Assembly (NCBI GenBank): GCA_040954595.2
Contig: CM082585.2
Coordinates: 9,982,001-10,046,000 of the forward strand
Source: Balanoglossus misakiensis
Taxonomy: Eukaryota > Hemichordata
DNA length: 64,000 bases
Direction of reading: 5' to 3'
This document shows positions 25,201 through 37,493 of this stretch, piece after piece. The notes under the pieces are model-generated. The model was not told the DNA's origin, ran no database searches, and saw only the letters and a program-made list of their open reading frames with translations. Each line of letters opens with the position of its first letter. Position 1 is the first letter of the stretch. The translations under genes and the position numbers were made by a program.

Positions 25201-28200
25201 ACAGTGAGAATTGTGTCTTTTAAATCAACACTTTGACAGTGACGTACCATCGAAATAATGAATCTGTATATTTTATCCTCATGACAGTCCAAACCACCAC
25301 CATCGCCTCCAATTATCACAACTCATGAACCGAGCAGTGATGAAGAAAAGGCACCTCTAGGTAAGAAAGAAATTATTGTATTACAATATATGCATATCTA
25401 TTATTCAATATGCAGTGAGAATTGGGTTCTGACTGTCATATGTATGCCATGTTCCATTTCATACATCCCTCCAGTCATCTCCTCACAGTAGATGCACCAA
25501 GCACTCTATGATTTCATCCGTCCCATTAGAAGTGATACCACACACTATTGAGCACCGAGAATCAGCTTTTACCCATGGCTCCAAGTTCGTCCTATTTCAT
25601 CGCCAAATCTACTGGAAAGGGCACCATCATGCATTGCAGATAGGCATCCCTCCACATGTATTGACGCTTCTGTTTTTATTTCATCTTCTCATCACCAATC
25701 ACTTCTGTCAGAAGGAGATCTCGATGACACATCAGAACAGATTCAGGACGAGTCCTATCTGTCATCGGATAGTGACGCCCACCAAGGTACAACCCAGTCT
25801 GTCACCCACCAGTTCAAATCAAAAACTTGCTGCTAACTTGGTCAAAATTTCATCACCAGGATTATGTCACTACTCTAGCAAAACACGGAAAAAAACATTC
25901 CCAATTTCTCTATATTCCAGTCAAAATGTTATCATGAGATGAAATTCTCAAATGTTATATTTTGTGAAGACACTTGTAATATACATACAGGTAGACCATG
26001 TTTTTTTTCGTGTAGGTGTTTTGAGCAGTGACAAAGTCAAAAACTCATCAGGTTTTATATAAGTATTCCAGGTTGGGGCCGTGTGTTTATTGGGTTTTAA
26101 TATCATCAGCATGTCGATGATTGCATGTACTGGTACTAACCACCTTTCATCACTAACTTCACCATTGTCATACTAGGTTTGTCATCATCATCATAACCAC
26201 TGACATGTTTACATCCCAGTTCTTGTCCATCAAACTTTCTTTCCATTGTAGACTGACTTCACCGTTACGTGAATGTGGTTTGAGTTATGAATTCAGGCCA
26301 GCTGTCGTTCTCCATGGGAAATCTCTCACAAAACAGCATGAATGTTATCACAGATGAATGCAATTGTCCCTATGCATTTATAATGAGTTTATCTATCACA
26401 TTGAGAATAGTCCAGTGTTCCCTGGTATAGTAAAGCATATAACTCTTAACTCAAATCAACATCTCATTCCCATAATCATGTACATTTCATCCTAGGGGTA
26501 TTTCATCCAAGCTAACACCACAACATCACTTACTTGTCATTGTTAAAAGCAGTATCAACTAATGTCATTATTTCTCCAATTTTTTCTCCCCTTCATTAAA
26601 CCTTTTCACATGCTCACATCAGATGTTGGGACGGGTAACTCAAGTCTTAAACTGGGCACCACGCTAGAAACTGTGGACGAGGCCACAGAGTTTTCTAGCG
26701 GTGTCGATAATGATCTTGAACTAACCAAAACAAAGAAAGGTAGACATGGGAGCATGTCAAGTAATACAGTGGTCAATTTTAGCTTTATTGTGTCTTGTTT
26801 GTCTGTGTTTTATAAACTGTAATGTTGAAATATGTTCGTAGCGATTTGTGTGACTAACATTGGTGGAGTGGTGTTTCCCCTAATTTCACTGTTTTGGGAG
26901 TTCTTCTCACAGTTGTCAATGATATTCAATTCACAGTCCTTTTCTTAGTACTAACATTTTGGTTGAAGTTATACCAACACTTTTCCTGTACCAATCCTGC
27001 ACCTACCACTTACAAACAACTCATGAATATTCTAATTATCAACTTGACTTACCTTTTTGCCTCCAAACAAAAATTTCACTTTAACTTTTCTTCACTCTTG
27101 CAGCTGTCTTCTTGTCTGACACCATATATTCTCTGTTACAATCTAATGACTGTTCTTTCCAGCTCACACTGAACACTGTTCGTTTACAGTCTTTGAAAAT
27201 TAATGTTAAATGTGTCTTTGGGTTCTCTGAAAGGAACTGCTCATTCATTGATTATAGCCAATAGATTTATATTTACAGTGCATCCAGAATTGCAAGGAAC
27301 TGAATGTGGTATTCTTGTCAGTTTCCTCACACGTCACACACATCTAGATTTCCTGTCCTTGTCAAACATCCATATGTTAATCATACATGGATTCTGTGTG
27401 TTTGCATCTTTATTGTGTACAGATCCAAGTGTAATCGCCAGCCTGAAAGAGGAATTCAGAGAGTTACTGGAGAAAAACCTGGAAGGGAGAGGTGTGAACA
27501 GGGTAAGTTTAGATTTGATGGGAGAGGTGTGAATGTGGTAAGTGATGACAGTGTTATTATCAATATGTATCTGATCAGCAAACTAGCAAGTTATTGAACC
27601 AGTTTGTCAATATATTGAGAGGTTACTAACATTTGTTTTCGTTGAGGAAATATAATTACATCTCTTGAAATCCACAACACATTTTGTCTTCATCACAGGG
27701 AAGCCATGGAATTTCCAACCAGTCCTTCAACAGTAAAATTGCTGCGCTGAAGAAAGAGAGGCAGTTCCTGGCGAAGAAGTATCCCAAATTCTACGACACC
27801 CGTGAACACTACCGGAATGAAGTGGATCAGATAGCCAAGGAGAGATCCAAGGGAATGAAAAAGTCTCCGGGTGTCAGCAGGTCTCTTTCCGGTAATCTGG
27901 GAATAATCTTTTTTATAGTTTGTCTTCAAGACCAATATGTAGTGTGCTCATGGATATGTGTGAATGTTTGCTATAATATACATGAATGGTTACATTCATA
28001 ATGCTGTAAATGCTAAAATAAAACTCCTTTTATAAGGTTAGACTAGTCTAATGATTTCATTGATTTGATTTAATGTGATGCATGATATATCACCATCTTG
28101 ATAAAATCTTGTGTCCTGATATTCACCACCACAGCACCAGCTTCGGCATCACCGGTTGAACCCAAAGTCAAAAGTGCCAACATCGTAACCGTTGGAGGCA

Positions 28201-31200
28201 GCAGAAACAAATCGCCCGGAAAATCTCCCAGAAGGAAAAAGCCCAGCGGAATGCGTGTACAGTCGCCAATGGATACACCCCCACCGGTTGCACCCAGAAG
28301 TCCGGATAAAATCGGAACTATGTCCACCTTGTCAACAGGGTGAGTTAAAAACCTAAGTGCGTGTAATAGTTCTGTGGCTGGATGTAGTATTATAGCAGTC
28401 AAAAGGGAACAAGCTGAGAAATACATTCAAACATGTGTTAGTGGTCATCTCTGTATACCAGTGGCTACTCTGTTACAGTCCTTGTGCAAATTTACATGTG
28501 CATTAATCGACCTGTATGTAAAGGCCACCTGTCTATAAAGGCCAGTTGAGGAAAGTCCTTTGACTGGCCACTGTAGACTAGACAGGTTTGACTTAAGCAT
28601 ACATTCAACACCATTCCGTGCACAGGTCATGGGACACAACCACATACACGAGGGCCGAGTCTGACGAGGAGGAGACGGAGACAGAGGAGGAAGAAGAGGA
28701 AGAAACAGAAGAGGAGGAAGAAGAAGAAGATGAGACGGAGAGTAACTGGGACAGCGAGGAGGAGAGTGAACTGAAACGTCTTGTCAGTTCAACTGAGGTC
28801 GATTCCGCTCGACCGACCGCACCTCAGCCGGTGAGTCATCTGTGAAAGTGTTGAATCACAGATTTTGTTTTTAAAGGCAAAGTCTGATGTGTTTTCAGAA
28901 ATTTCACAGTATTAGTTGTGAATGCATGATAGAAGAGTAAAAGATATTGAAACTATCTGATCAGAAAATTTCGGTGAGAGAACAGCTTGATGTTGTGCAT
29001 GAAAGACAAGACATTTTTGGGGTACATTGTGAATTTTATGAAATGTCTTCAAATTGTTTGAACCACTAGCTTGGTGTCTTGCTTGTTTCCTGTCCTGATA
29101 ATTTTTCACACATGTGTATGAGACTATAATACTTGCTAATTATCACTTCAAACTCCACTGTTGTCATCCAACAAATTTTGGACTGTATAGACATGCATGT
29201 TGCTGCACCTCCATCCTGGGCAATGCATGTGGATTGTGGTTTCGCACCTGTCGTTTTTATATTCACTGTATTAACAATCCAGTGCGTTCTCCTTCACCTA
29301 TAAATGCTTGCCACGCATCAGCGTCAGCGGAAAAAAGGACGAGGTGTTGAGCCAATCACGGAATTGAAATCAATCGATGAAGTGGAAGACTTAGAGTCTA
29401 CAAACGAGGATCTGAATGACCAGTACAAAGAAGTCCTCAAAACTGTAGGCCATTACGATAAGAAACAAAATCAGTTCTATGTGTTTGCCCCATCCAGGGT
29501 TTTTCGTGGTGACATTTCTCTGCCAAGCCGGTGCACTGTTCACTTAAACTCACAGATCCCTGTTTTCTGCAGTTTTCTGTGAGGCATTGTTGTTGGTTGC
29601 TGAGCACTCAAAACTGCTTTGGAATTCGTAGCATTGATGTCTGGTGAATTCAGTAGATGAATATGTTTATACTTGTTGCAGACGTAGGTGATCACAAAAT
29701 GAAATGTTGCCTTGTTGTCTTCTGTGTTGTCCTCTGTTCTGTGCTCCAGTCCTTGTCAGTGAAATTCAATGTTCACAGAATTGATGCAACATTATATTTT
29801 TTGTTTTGCTTGGACTGCCTGAACCGGCAGCCACTCTCCTTTGTTTGGCAGACTACTTGTAGTGTAGTAGTACTAGTACAGTTTTCTTTCCCTGGTTGTG
29901 TTAATTCTGCCTGATATAAGTGTTTTGTTTACCCCTCCCCCCTTTATTTTGTTTTATATTGTTTGTTTACATGCTTGTCAGTACTGTTCGCAACTATTGT
30001 TTTGTAGTGATATGCTTTACTTAAACTGAAATCATGCCAAGCATGTGGAGGTTGTTGTTAGTCGTATTATGTCATTCATGTCTGGTGATGTAGTGCTGTT
30101 GTGTGATAAGTCATTTATACTATGGTGTTTAATTGTTGCGTGTTGGCAACAGATCCCCCCCTCCCAGTCCTTGCAGAGAAATGTCATTATGCTAACACTC
30201 TGGACGGCGTACAGCTGTATACAGATTATATATGTTTGAAATGTTTCCTCCAAACCCTGTTCTTGGATAGCTTCCATTTTCTACTGTCTTCTCCATCTTT
30301 CAATGCTGTCTACATCCTAACTTTGATTGAAGGGATATGCATACGATAATGAACAATGTTTGGCATGATATTCATGCAATCTTGTATATTTTGCAGTCTG
30401 GCTATTCTTTTCCTATCTCAAACCTCTGGTGGAAGTCTTAAAATGAAACATGCTCAGAAAGCAATGTTAGTAAGACTCACTGGACATCAACTTGTGTTCA
30501 AAGATGACACTGTGCAATTACAATTCAAATGCTCGGTAGCAAAAAACATACATGTATCACTATAGAGAAACAGTAGACTAGGATTGACAGGTCAACAAGC
30601 AAATCAGACACGGGACAAAATTCTACAACATTAACCTTGTAAATCTCATCCAGCAGGGTACAGGTCCATCAGTAAAGGAGAAGGCGCGAGAGATAGAGAG
30701 ACAGTTGTCATGGAGGGGTGGGCAGAAGCCTACGGGTGGTATAGATGTTAGTGGGTCCCTCACCCAACCAGCTGATAGGGGTGGAGATCAGAGCCAGGGT
30801 TCTCCCACGCCCAGAATACCAGTAAGTAGCATGCTGTCCCCTGCTCTCTCGTATAACAGCATGCAGTCTTGCTTTGTTATGTGTTTTTATAAAAAGTAAC
30901 GTCTCAAAGTGCTGGTGCCTGTTTCATCTGTTCCTCTGTGCTGGTGTGTTTCATCACAGAATGCAAGGGAGTTTTTTTGGCCGACACCAATGCAGACTTA
31001 CTAGCATTTATACTACAGACCAATGCATGATGTTTGTCTAGTATTTTCCATCACCAACTGGAAACTGTCTACACCAAACACTTCCCAGTCCCCAACTCCC
31101 AAAGACCTCTTTGACCGGACTATCTCTGCAATCCTGACAATTTCTCAATAAATCCCCCTTCTAATATGTTCGGCTAAAGCTGCCTCACAAACCATTGCAT

Positions 31201-34200
31201 TCTGTGATATGAAGCAAGCATGTACATTAAAAATTATGCCTTCAGTGTTTCTTGCAACATCTGTTGCTGTGTTGTGAATCGTCAAACTTCTGCTAGGCAG
31301 ACTTTGGAATGAAATGATATGCACTTGTGACTGTCCTATTCTTTGGACCCTTGAAGAAGGTATACAACAGCCCTGATACAAAAAAAAATACTAAAAACAA
31401 TCAGAATTCTGGGTTTAATTGGCCTACTACCCATGAAGATCTTGCTGTTTGTGACAATTTTCACTAACCTAGGTAGCTTTTTACTCTATGCTAACGGGTC
31501 AGATTCAGATCACGTAATTGCATTGTGGGTAAAAAAAGTCGACAACTCGACTTAGCAAGGGGTTCCAGAGATGATGTGTTTACCTTAATGATCTATGTGG
31601 GGCTAGTTCCATGGATGCATAGCGTTATCTTAGTTTTCTGGTAAAAACATTGTCCATGATATAATTTTAACAAAATAATATTTTAGGTGTCTGCACTCCC
31701 AGACTTTCTTGTCTGACAACTGTCTTTCTGTCTAATGTTTTGTTGTTGTTTGTCAAGTCTGTTGTTGTCCAGTGTTTTGAGAGATCTTTGTGTTAAATTA
31801 TGTGTTAGTGTAGAACTTCTTGCAATGTGCATATCCACGAGGCTGGATAATTGTTGGAAAGAAAACCAACCATTACTGGTACTCATCCTTGTTTAATGTG
31901 TGTTTAATAATATTAAATGTTCTGGTTTAATACATCAGTTCACGTTAATCTCTATTTGTTTATGTGTACCGTTATCACATGATCTCTTAAAGGGACAAAG
32001 TCTCTCTCTCACTTTTCTTTTCCCATTTATTATGTTTGATTCACTACACTGTTTATGCTAATGCATATGTGGATACATAGTGAATCAACATTCAACCATC
32101 ACGTTTGTAGGATATGAGAGTAAAAATCTTGCCAAAATGAATAAATGGTAACCACCGAATATTCATTTTGGCGAGTTTTTCACTAATGTCTACAAGTGGG
32201 ATGGAAGGTGTGTGTGGTTGAACTATGAGTAAAATTTGTCCATAATGTTTACCATAGAGATTGTCAAAGTCACTAAATTTGGCGGCCATTTTGAATGCCA
32301 TAGACTAAGCACAGATATAGGCGGCCATTTTGAACCTCAAATTTGGCGGCCATTTTGAAAGTCTTAATTTCAAAGCAATTTTGAAAAGACCCCCCCCCCC
32401 CTCCTTTAATGAGTAAATGAAGAATTATTTTCGGCAATAAATGAATAATCTAAAGTAGCCAAACATCAATGGTGTTTTGTATCAAACATGATTAATGGGA
32501 AAAGGGCAGCAAGAGAGAGACTTTGTCCTTTTAAGCATATGTTTTTTTGATATCGTATTCTGGGTGGATGGATGGATGGATGGATGGATTAGTTGGTTGG
32601 TAGATTGTTTACTCAAAATAATTAAAATGTTCATGATTAAATTCTAGAAAGTGTTTTGAGAGCGTATAAACTCTGTCTTATTTCTTGTTTTATTTGATTC
32701 TTCAGACCATGGGAGCTGAAGAAGACAGTGATTTCTCGATATCCTCCATGGATGAACTGTCATCGATCGCAAACAAACCGGTGGCCGCGTAAGTGTATCC
32801 CTTTTCAATCATTTACAGCTTTATACGTACAGTGAAACCAGTCTATACCGAACACCAAAGGGACTGAAAAACCTGTTCGGTTTACAGAGGTGTCCGGTTT
32901 ATAGAGTTCTTTTAACATGTGGTTCTATGTCAAAGGGATGAAATCACTTGTGTGTGATTTTGTGATATTACTTCTGTGAGATGTGTCATCCTTGTTGTAT
33001 ATAGACCGTGAAACAAAATTGTGCGCTGTTTAATTAAAGATTTGTAAATAAGTTGCATTAGGTTTGTCACATGTCCTGTGCTGTTACATTTTGCTGGAAT
33101 AAGTTCTTGTGGTGAATGCTGTCTACTTTCTGCCTTTTGTACAATTTTTTGTTGCAAAAAGCTGTGGCAGTTGTGAATCAAAAATGAATTCTGTGTTTGT
33201 AATGGTGCCAATACACCGTGTGTCTGTCAAAAAGTGTGCACTGTCCTCTGCAGTCGATGTGCATGTGTTATAAATACTGCCCTCTGCAGGTGGCTTGTGT
33301 TATGTCTCTGCTTATTGCTAACACACATTTTAGACATCTTGTCCTCAAATACTGTGTCAATAATGCCTGTTTTTCACTTTTCTACTTAAAAAGCCTTTCT
33401 GCTTGTACTCACTTGTCCAAAGTCATGGCACCTGTTGCCTGTTCAGTGTGTGTTCATGTGCATGTGTCTGTCACCTTCAAGCATTCATAACTATAGATTC
33501 TATCTACACGTGTGAATACTGGTTGTCTAAACTCTGAATCCAAGCCTCTTCATTGCAGCCTCTGCTCAGATTTGATGACATCCGTAGTGCACAGATCATA
33601 TAACTCCCTTGTGATGCATTCAGTAGTATGATTTTGATCACTGAAAACCCATCATCAGTTTTCATTTTTCACTGCTCAAGACAGATTCCAGTTAGCAGTT
33701 TGGGCCAAGAAAAAGTATGAATGAGGATAGGACCTTTTAATTACAAACAAGCCTGAAATATTGAAATTGCAATTTAATTTTCCTTGGAGATATTTCATAT
33801 TTGTCAAATTGTTATGTGGAAGATGGAAAAAAATCTTATACAGTGCAAAATGATGACTACTGATGACTTCTTTAATTCTAGTATTTCTCTAACCATGCCT
33901 TCACTGTATTTGTAGCTGTAGTATATAGCTGCTTGTAGCTTATTTGGATTTACAGACCCTTTCATGACAGGAATGCGCAGTATGGATGAAATCATGTATG
34001 CCTGTCATGTAACACAGGGTCTGTAAAAGTAAGTTTCAAGCGGCTGTCGGTACAACCACAGTCGACCCCCGGAACTGCAGCTAAAATAAAGTGTTTGAAG
34101 GTGTTTGACTGTCTTTGTTTTACTGCAGTTCTAACACGCAGCCATCACCTGCCGCTCGGCAGCGCACTGTCTCTGAAACTGACTCCTCTAACACCTATGG

Positions 34201-34717
34201 GACTAGTATGTGGGACTCTGCACACAAAGGTAGGCAAACACAAGCACAGAAATCATGATTCGTATCTCCTGTGTCTCTCATAAGGACGCTATTAACCCTT
34301 TCACCCCCAGTTCCCTCTATGGAGGTCCAACTTTACCATGGAAAACAATGGGTTTGGACTGAACCGTGGTGGTGAAAGGGTTAAAATATATCAACTGTTT
34401 CATTCCAAACTGTTGAATTGGTTCAGATTCAGTTTATTGGATACATTTTCTTCTGTATTCTTCACTGAAGTCTGAAATCACTATACAAAGAATATGGCAC
34501 ACACATGTAACAGTGGTTTCACCTGAAGTACACACACCATTTAGAGATTGTTTTCTCTGAAGTGAAATTTCTCACTGTACGTTGTTGATTGTGGTTGACA
34601 TCTGCAGGCCCAGGACCGTCAAGGGAGGCTGGTAGAGGCACGCCTGGAACACAGGGAACGGTTTCGGTGACCGACTGGGACGATGATGACTTCGACCTGG
34701 ATGACATCGTCACATGA
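19206..34717 (+). CDS. DZIP1: DZIP1 (iguana), zinc-finger and coiled-coil basal body protein
   Basis: Coding exons: 19206-19392, 19550-19719, 22186-22389, 22829-23059, 23611-23694, 24048-24153, 24383-24498, 24616-24825, 25048-25116, 25288-25360, 25712-25786, 26623-26739, 27423-27502, 27699-27891, 28135-28339, 28626-28830, 30657-30821, 32706-32788, 34129-34229, 34608-34717. These join in frame to 927 residues. The N-terminal Dzip1 domain (FSFRKRFERIDWRKM, then IMNLTFCNIE) is followed by one C2H2 finger (C188, C191, H204, H209) and a long Lys/Glu coiled coil (to about residue 430). A conserved block around exons 27423-27891, a Glu-rich acidic tract (exon 28626-28830) and a C-terminus VTDWDDDDFDLDDIV complete it. 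In vertebrates DZIP1 acts at the ciliary base and in Hedgehog/Gli signalling. One protein here likely stands for both vertebrate DZIP1 and DZIP1L. Confidence 0.93.
20980..21929. mobile_element. Non-autonomous DNA transposon, about 950 bp, with 28-bp terminal inverted repeats
   Basis: The ends are inverted copies: ACCGTATATTCTCACAAATA at the left (from 20981) continues into AAGCGCCAC, and the right end is its exact complement, ending at 21928. Sub-terminal copies of TGGCGCTTA/GGCGCC recur inside both ends, as in hAT-like elements. No transposase frame is present. It lies in the 19720-22185 intron of DZIP1. The superfamily is not certain. Confidence 0.85.
28440..28600. repeat. Probable transposon relic (AACCTGTCTA-type)
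   Basis: A run with repeated GGCCA, TGTCTATAAAGGCC and a terminal TAGACAGGTTTGACTT resembles the ends of other intronic stretches in this gene (22442 AACCTGTCTAAACC; 32832 GTGAAACCAGTCTATACCG with GTCCGGTTTATAGAG). This is probably one family of DNA transposons seen in many invertebrate introns. The boundaries are not resolved. Confidence 0.35.
29322..29444 (+). CDS. DZIP1: Probable in-frame cassette exon of DZIP1
   Basis: A CATCAG acceptor is followed by 123 open bases (41 codons, phase 0 on both sides) and a GTAGGC donor, exactly between DZIP1 exons 28626-28830 and 30657-30821, which also join at phase 0. The peptide starts RQRKKGRGVEP and is charged like its neighbours. Inclusion would add 41 residues without shifting frame. 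The donor is weaker than its neighbours; if it is skipped, the frame runs to a stop at 29582, giving a short alternative end. Confidence 0.55.
31986..32535. mobile_element. Fold-back element, about 550 bp
   Basis: The left end (CTTAAAGGGACAAAGTCTCT) and right end (reverse complement CTTAAAAGGACAAAGTCTCT) form inverted repeats that stay alignable for about 50-55 bases, both including TTTTCCCAT and CATGTTTGAT-like blocks. There is no coding content. It lies in a DZIP1 intron and contains three GGCGGCCATTTTGAA copies. Confidence 0.75.
32281..32359. repeat. Three copies of a GGCGGCCATTTTGAA motif
   Basis: Identical 15-mers start at 32281, 32320 and 32345. The motif contains the GCCATTTT core of YY1-type sites. 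It lies within the fold-back element, so it may simply be element sequence. Confidence 0.7.
32564..32590. repeat. (GGAT)n microsatellite
   Basis: Six to seven perfect GGAT units in the last long DZIP1 intron before exon 32706-32788, immediately right of the fold-back element. Confidence 0.85.
34292..34384 (+). mobile_element. TTAA-flanked (piggyBac-type) MITE, best copy
   Basis: It begins TTAACCCTTTCACC and ends GGTGAAAGGGTTAA: perfect 14-bp inverted ends including a TTAA target duplication. The body is AGTTCCCTCTATGGAGGTCC, then a central ATGGAAAACAATGGGTTTGG, then ACTGAACC. TTAA targets with CCC-starting ends are the hallmark of piggyBac elements. It is 93 bp long, in the last DZIP1 intron, and is the reference for seven other copies in this window. 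Confidence 0.85.
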
Positions 34718-34795
34718 TCTCGTTCGATCTGATCTGCATGTATTTATCATAGCTTTGTTTAAGTTTATCAAGTAGTTTGCTTTCAAATTTACAGT

Positions 34796-34801
34796 AATAA
34801 A
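34796..34801 (+). terminator. DZIP1: DZIP1 polyadenylation signal
   Basis: AATAAA about 80 bases after the DZIP1 stop codon (34715-34717). It would give a short 3' UTR; later signals are possible. Confidence 0.6.
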
Positions 34802-35879
34802 GAAATTGTGTTCTGTAATGTACATGGATGTGACATAAGAAGTTTTCAACATTGATTAAGTTGTCTGTACAATACCGGGCTTCCATTTGGACTTTATTTT
34901 TTTGTATTCTATAGAATGAAATATGCTCAGTGTGATTTGCTGAATTTGGTTATAGATTTTACTGGCATACAAACAACTTCAAATTTATATGAAGGCAGTC
35001 TTTGTTGGAAATGATGCCATGTAGACTGTGTGATGTATAAGAGATTGAAATTTGCAGAGGTTCGTTTGCATCTACAGGAGATATGCTGGCTGTCCAGGAA
35101 AATACACATCTAAAGACTGAAATCTACAAGATGTACCTGTAAACAGGGGTGGCTTATAAAAAGTAAAATAATTTCCTAATTTTGTGGGTTTACTAACCTT
35201 CTACCAAACAATCTCTATGATTATCAATAATTGTTTATGCCTCAGATGTCAATCTGAATATTCATATCATAATCGCAAATTTTATTGAGTTTTCTGAGTG
35301 CCAGTACTTGTTAATTAATGCAGACTGATTACATGTACAGTGATATTGCTAATTTTGTTGTAGCAGTGTACAGACTGTAAATATTGTATAAATTTGACAA
35401 GTGATTTTGTAAGAAAGAAATCGTAAAATATGTAATCTTGAGGGTGTTTTGAAGCCTTGTGTCCAATAGTTGTGTTTTTCAAAAATATTTCATTTAATTT
35501 TATCTTATTTTTGAACTTTGCATATGTAGTGTGCTGTGTTGAATCAATGAATACTTTTTTTACATGAAAGGCTTAGGACATGTGGCTACCTGCCATTGGT
35601 CAGCTGTGATAAAAAGTAGCTGCAGATTGGTTGATCGATGGGCATTGTCAAATTGGAAACCTTATTCTGGAAGTGGTACATTATACAGAAGGCAGTGATT
35701 GTGCTTTCCCAAAGTCCAGTAAAAATTACGTAGAGTAGAATTTGTATATCTTTTTCAGTGTCATTTGGAAAATTTTCATGATCTTGATGGATTTTTTACT
35801 AAGAGGAAATCAACTCATATTTAATATGTAAGTTATGGTATGATGTATAATTTATACTTTTTGCAGTACCAGTGTTTTT

Positions 35880-35974
35880 TTAACCCTTTCACCCCTATTT
35901 CTGTGTGTGTGTTAGTTCAACCTAACCATTGGAAATAACAGGGTTGTTCCATTGAATGGCGGTGAGAGGGTTAC
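35880..35974 (+). mobile_element. TTAA-type MITE, diverged copy
   Basis: It starts TTAACCCTTTCACCCC and ends GGTGAGAGGGTTA, with the same AGTTCAACCTAACCATTGGAA-like centre as the family. It lies downstream of DZIP1. Confidence 0.7.
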
Positions 35975-36566
35975 TGACTTTACTTCTGGTTCCCAAGCAG
36001 TGGTTTTGTATTCCTTGGCAGCTTAGTGAAAAGGTAAATTTTCCAACAATTTGTAATCGACAACTCTGAAGAAGTCTTCCCTCCAAAATTCAATCAGCAG
36101 GTTTTTTGAGAACTTGAACATGATTGGTTAAACTTCATTCACAAGAGGTATGTCTTGGTAATTTGACCAATCAGAGATATTGTATAAAAGACTTTGGTAT
36201 AGTAATAGTTTTTTAGCTCTACTTGGAATATTGTACAGGAATCTTGCTTTGTATTCATCATCTGTGGAAAAAGATATTTATTTTTGTTGGTAATTTTGAT
36301 ATTTTCCCAATATCTTTCCTGTCCATGGTAGGTAGCTTTGTTATGATGTTGACTTCATGATCAAAATATATATTTTGTGATTAATATTAAAGTTAATATA
36401 TTTTGGGGTTTAATTAAGTAGCTTGGAGACAGAATAAAGTTTCAATGATTTATGTGCTGAAGTTCTCAATGTTTTCATGTGTGCGATAATGGTGGTGGTC
36501 ACCATTGAGATCATATCATGGCTGCCCTATGGTGCAACCAAAGGCACAGAAAGAGGGTTCACTCAC

Positions 36567-36768
36567 AGCAGTCATGCTTGAACTTATGCCCACCAGCATC
36601 ATAAACCAACCTTCCATAGTCCCTCCGCTCAGACTTTCTAGAGCTGGTTTGATCTGTTCACAAACGTGACTGTACTGTACTTCATATGTGGACATAGAGG
36701 ACGCTGTTTGAAATGTACCTGATGCCCATACCTGTATCCATCCTGAGGCTAACTTACAACACAAAGCA
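36567..36768 (-). pseudogene. Isolated exon-like segment, unrecognised
   Basis: On the minus strand a TTTGGCAG acceptor precedes 202 open bases and a GTGAGT donor. The peptide contains GWIQVWASGTFQTASS and GTMEGWFMMLVGISSS, which look like real protein with a possible membrane segment. I cannot assign it to a family, and no partner exon was found nearby. It may be a relic of a lost gene or an exon of a SMCO4-strand transcript. Confidence 0.25.
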
Positions 36769-37316
36769 CTGCCAAAACAATTTACACACACACAAAAAAG
36801 GCAACAGCTTGACGTTTAAGTAAATTTTCATTTATTCCGTGAACTTTTTATTTAAAAACCTGCCACTTCTGAAAGACACTGAATTGAATCTGAAGTTTTA
36901 AACGAGTTAACATAAGGTTGCTAAACAACGAACATCATGGAAACTAATCTGAGGTACTCTACAAAAAATCTGCTTGAAGTATTGCTACTGTGTCCCATAC
37001 GGAATTCGATAATTTTTGCTTTCCACACAAAGTCCTGAAGTGAAGCACAACAAAAAAAAAAAAACCCTGGCCATCACATGTGACATTGGACTTTGAAGAT
37101 AATGCTGAATTATTTCCCTCTGGTTATTTCAATCTAACTGGAATGACAATACATGTAAAAGTAACGAGGAAAGGTACAGCTGCTCACTGTTTCATATTTG
37201 GAAAATATATATTGATATATAATAAAATATATGATGCATGACGTCGAGCTCAACAGTGCTTCAGTCATTAATATCAGGACATCTCGCGAGATGACTCTTC
37301 TTCTTGTAGTGACTGT

Positions 37317-37493
37317 TTACATGTCCACTTTTGTTCTCGTGCCGTAGTAGACAAACAAGACAAGCAATAACGTCAGCACTGAGAAGATGGGCAGCACCAC
37401 CGTCCAGACCCGATGCTTGTTTTCCCGGTTCTCCTGCTTTCGCTTCCTTTTTTCCCTCTTTGTCTCTGAGACTTTTCCTTTCAGTTGACGCAT
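37317..37493 (-). CDS. SMCO4: SMCO4, small single-pass membrane and coiled-coil protein
   Basis: A 58-residue protein on one exon, with its 5' UTR entering through an acceptor just right of 37567. It starts MRQLKGKVSETKREKRKRKQ, matching the MRQLKGK start of vertebrate SMCO4 (59 residues). A highly basic helix is followed by one membrane segment (VVLPIFSVLTLLLVLFVYY, about residues 33-51) and a short tail. The molecular role of this family is unknown. It is divergent to CEP295, as in human 11q21 (from memory), which supports the call. It is easy to miss because a longer overlapping frame starts upstream. Confidence 0.9.
   Translation of the reverse strand: MRQLKGKVSETKREKRKRKQENRENKHRVWTVVLPIFSVLTLLLVLFVYYGTRTKVDM

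Larger units (their letters stand above)
34802..37316. other. Intergenic DNA between DZIP1 and SMCO4
   Basis: Both genes end here (convergent). The DNA is AT-rich, with one MITE (35880-35974) and one exon-like stretch on the minus strand (36567-36768). TTTATT at 36828 would be an AATAAA for the minus-strand SMCO4 transcript. No other gene is seen. Confidence 0.5.
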
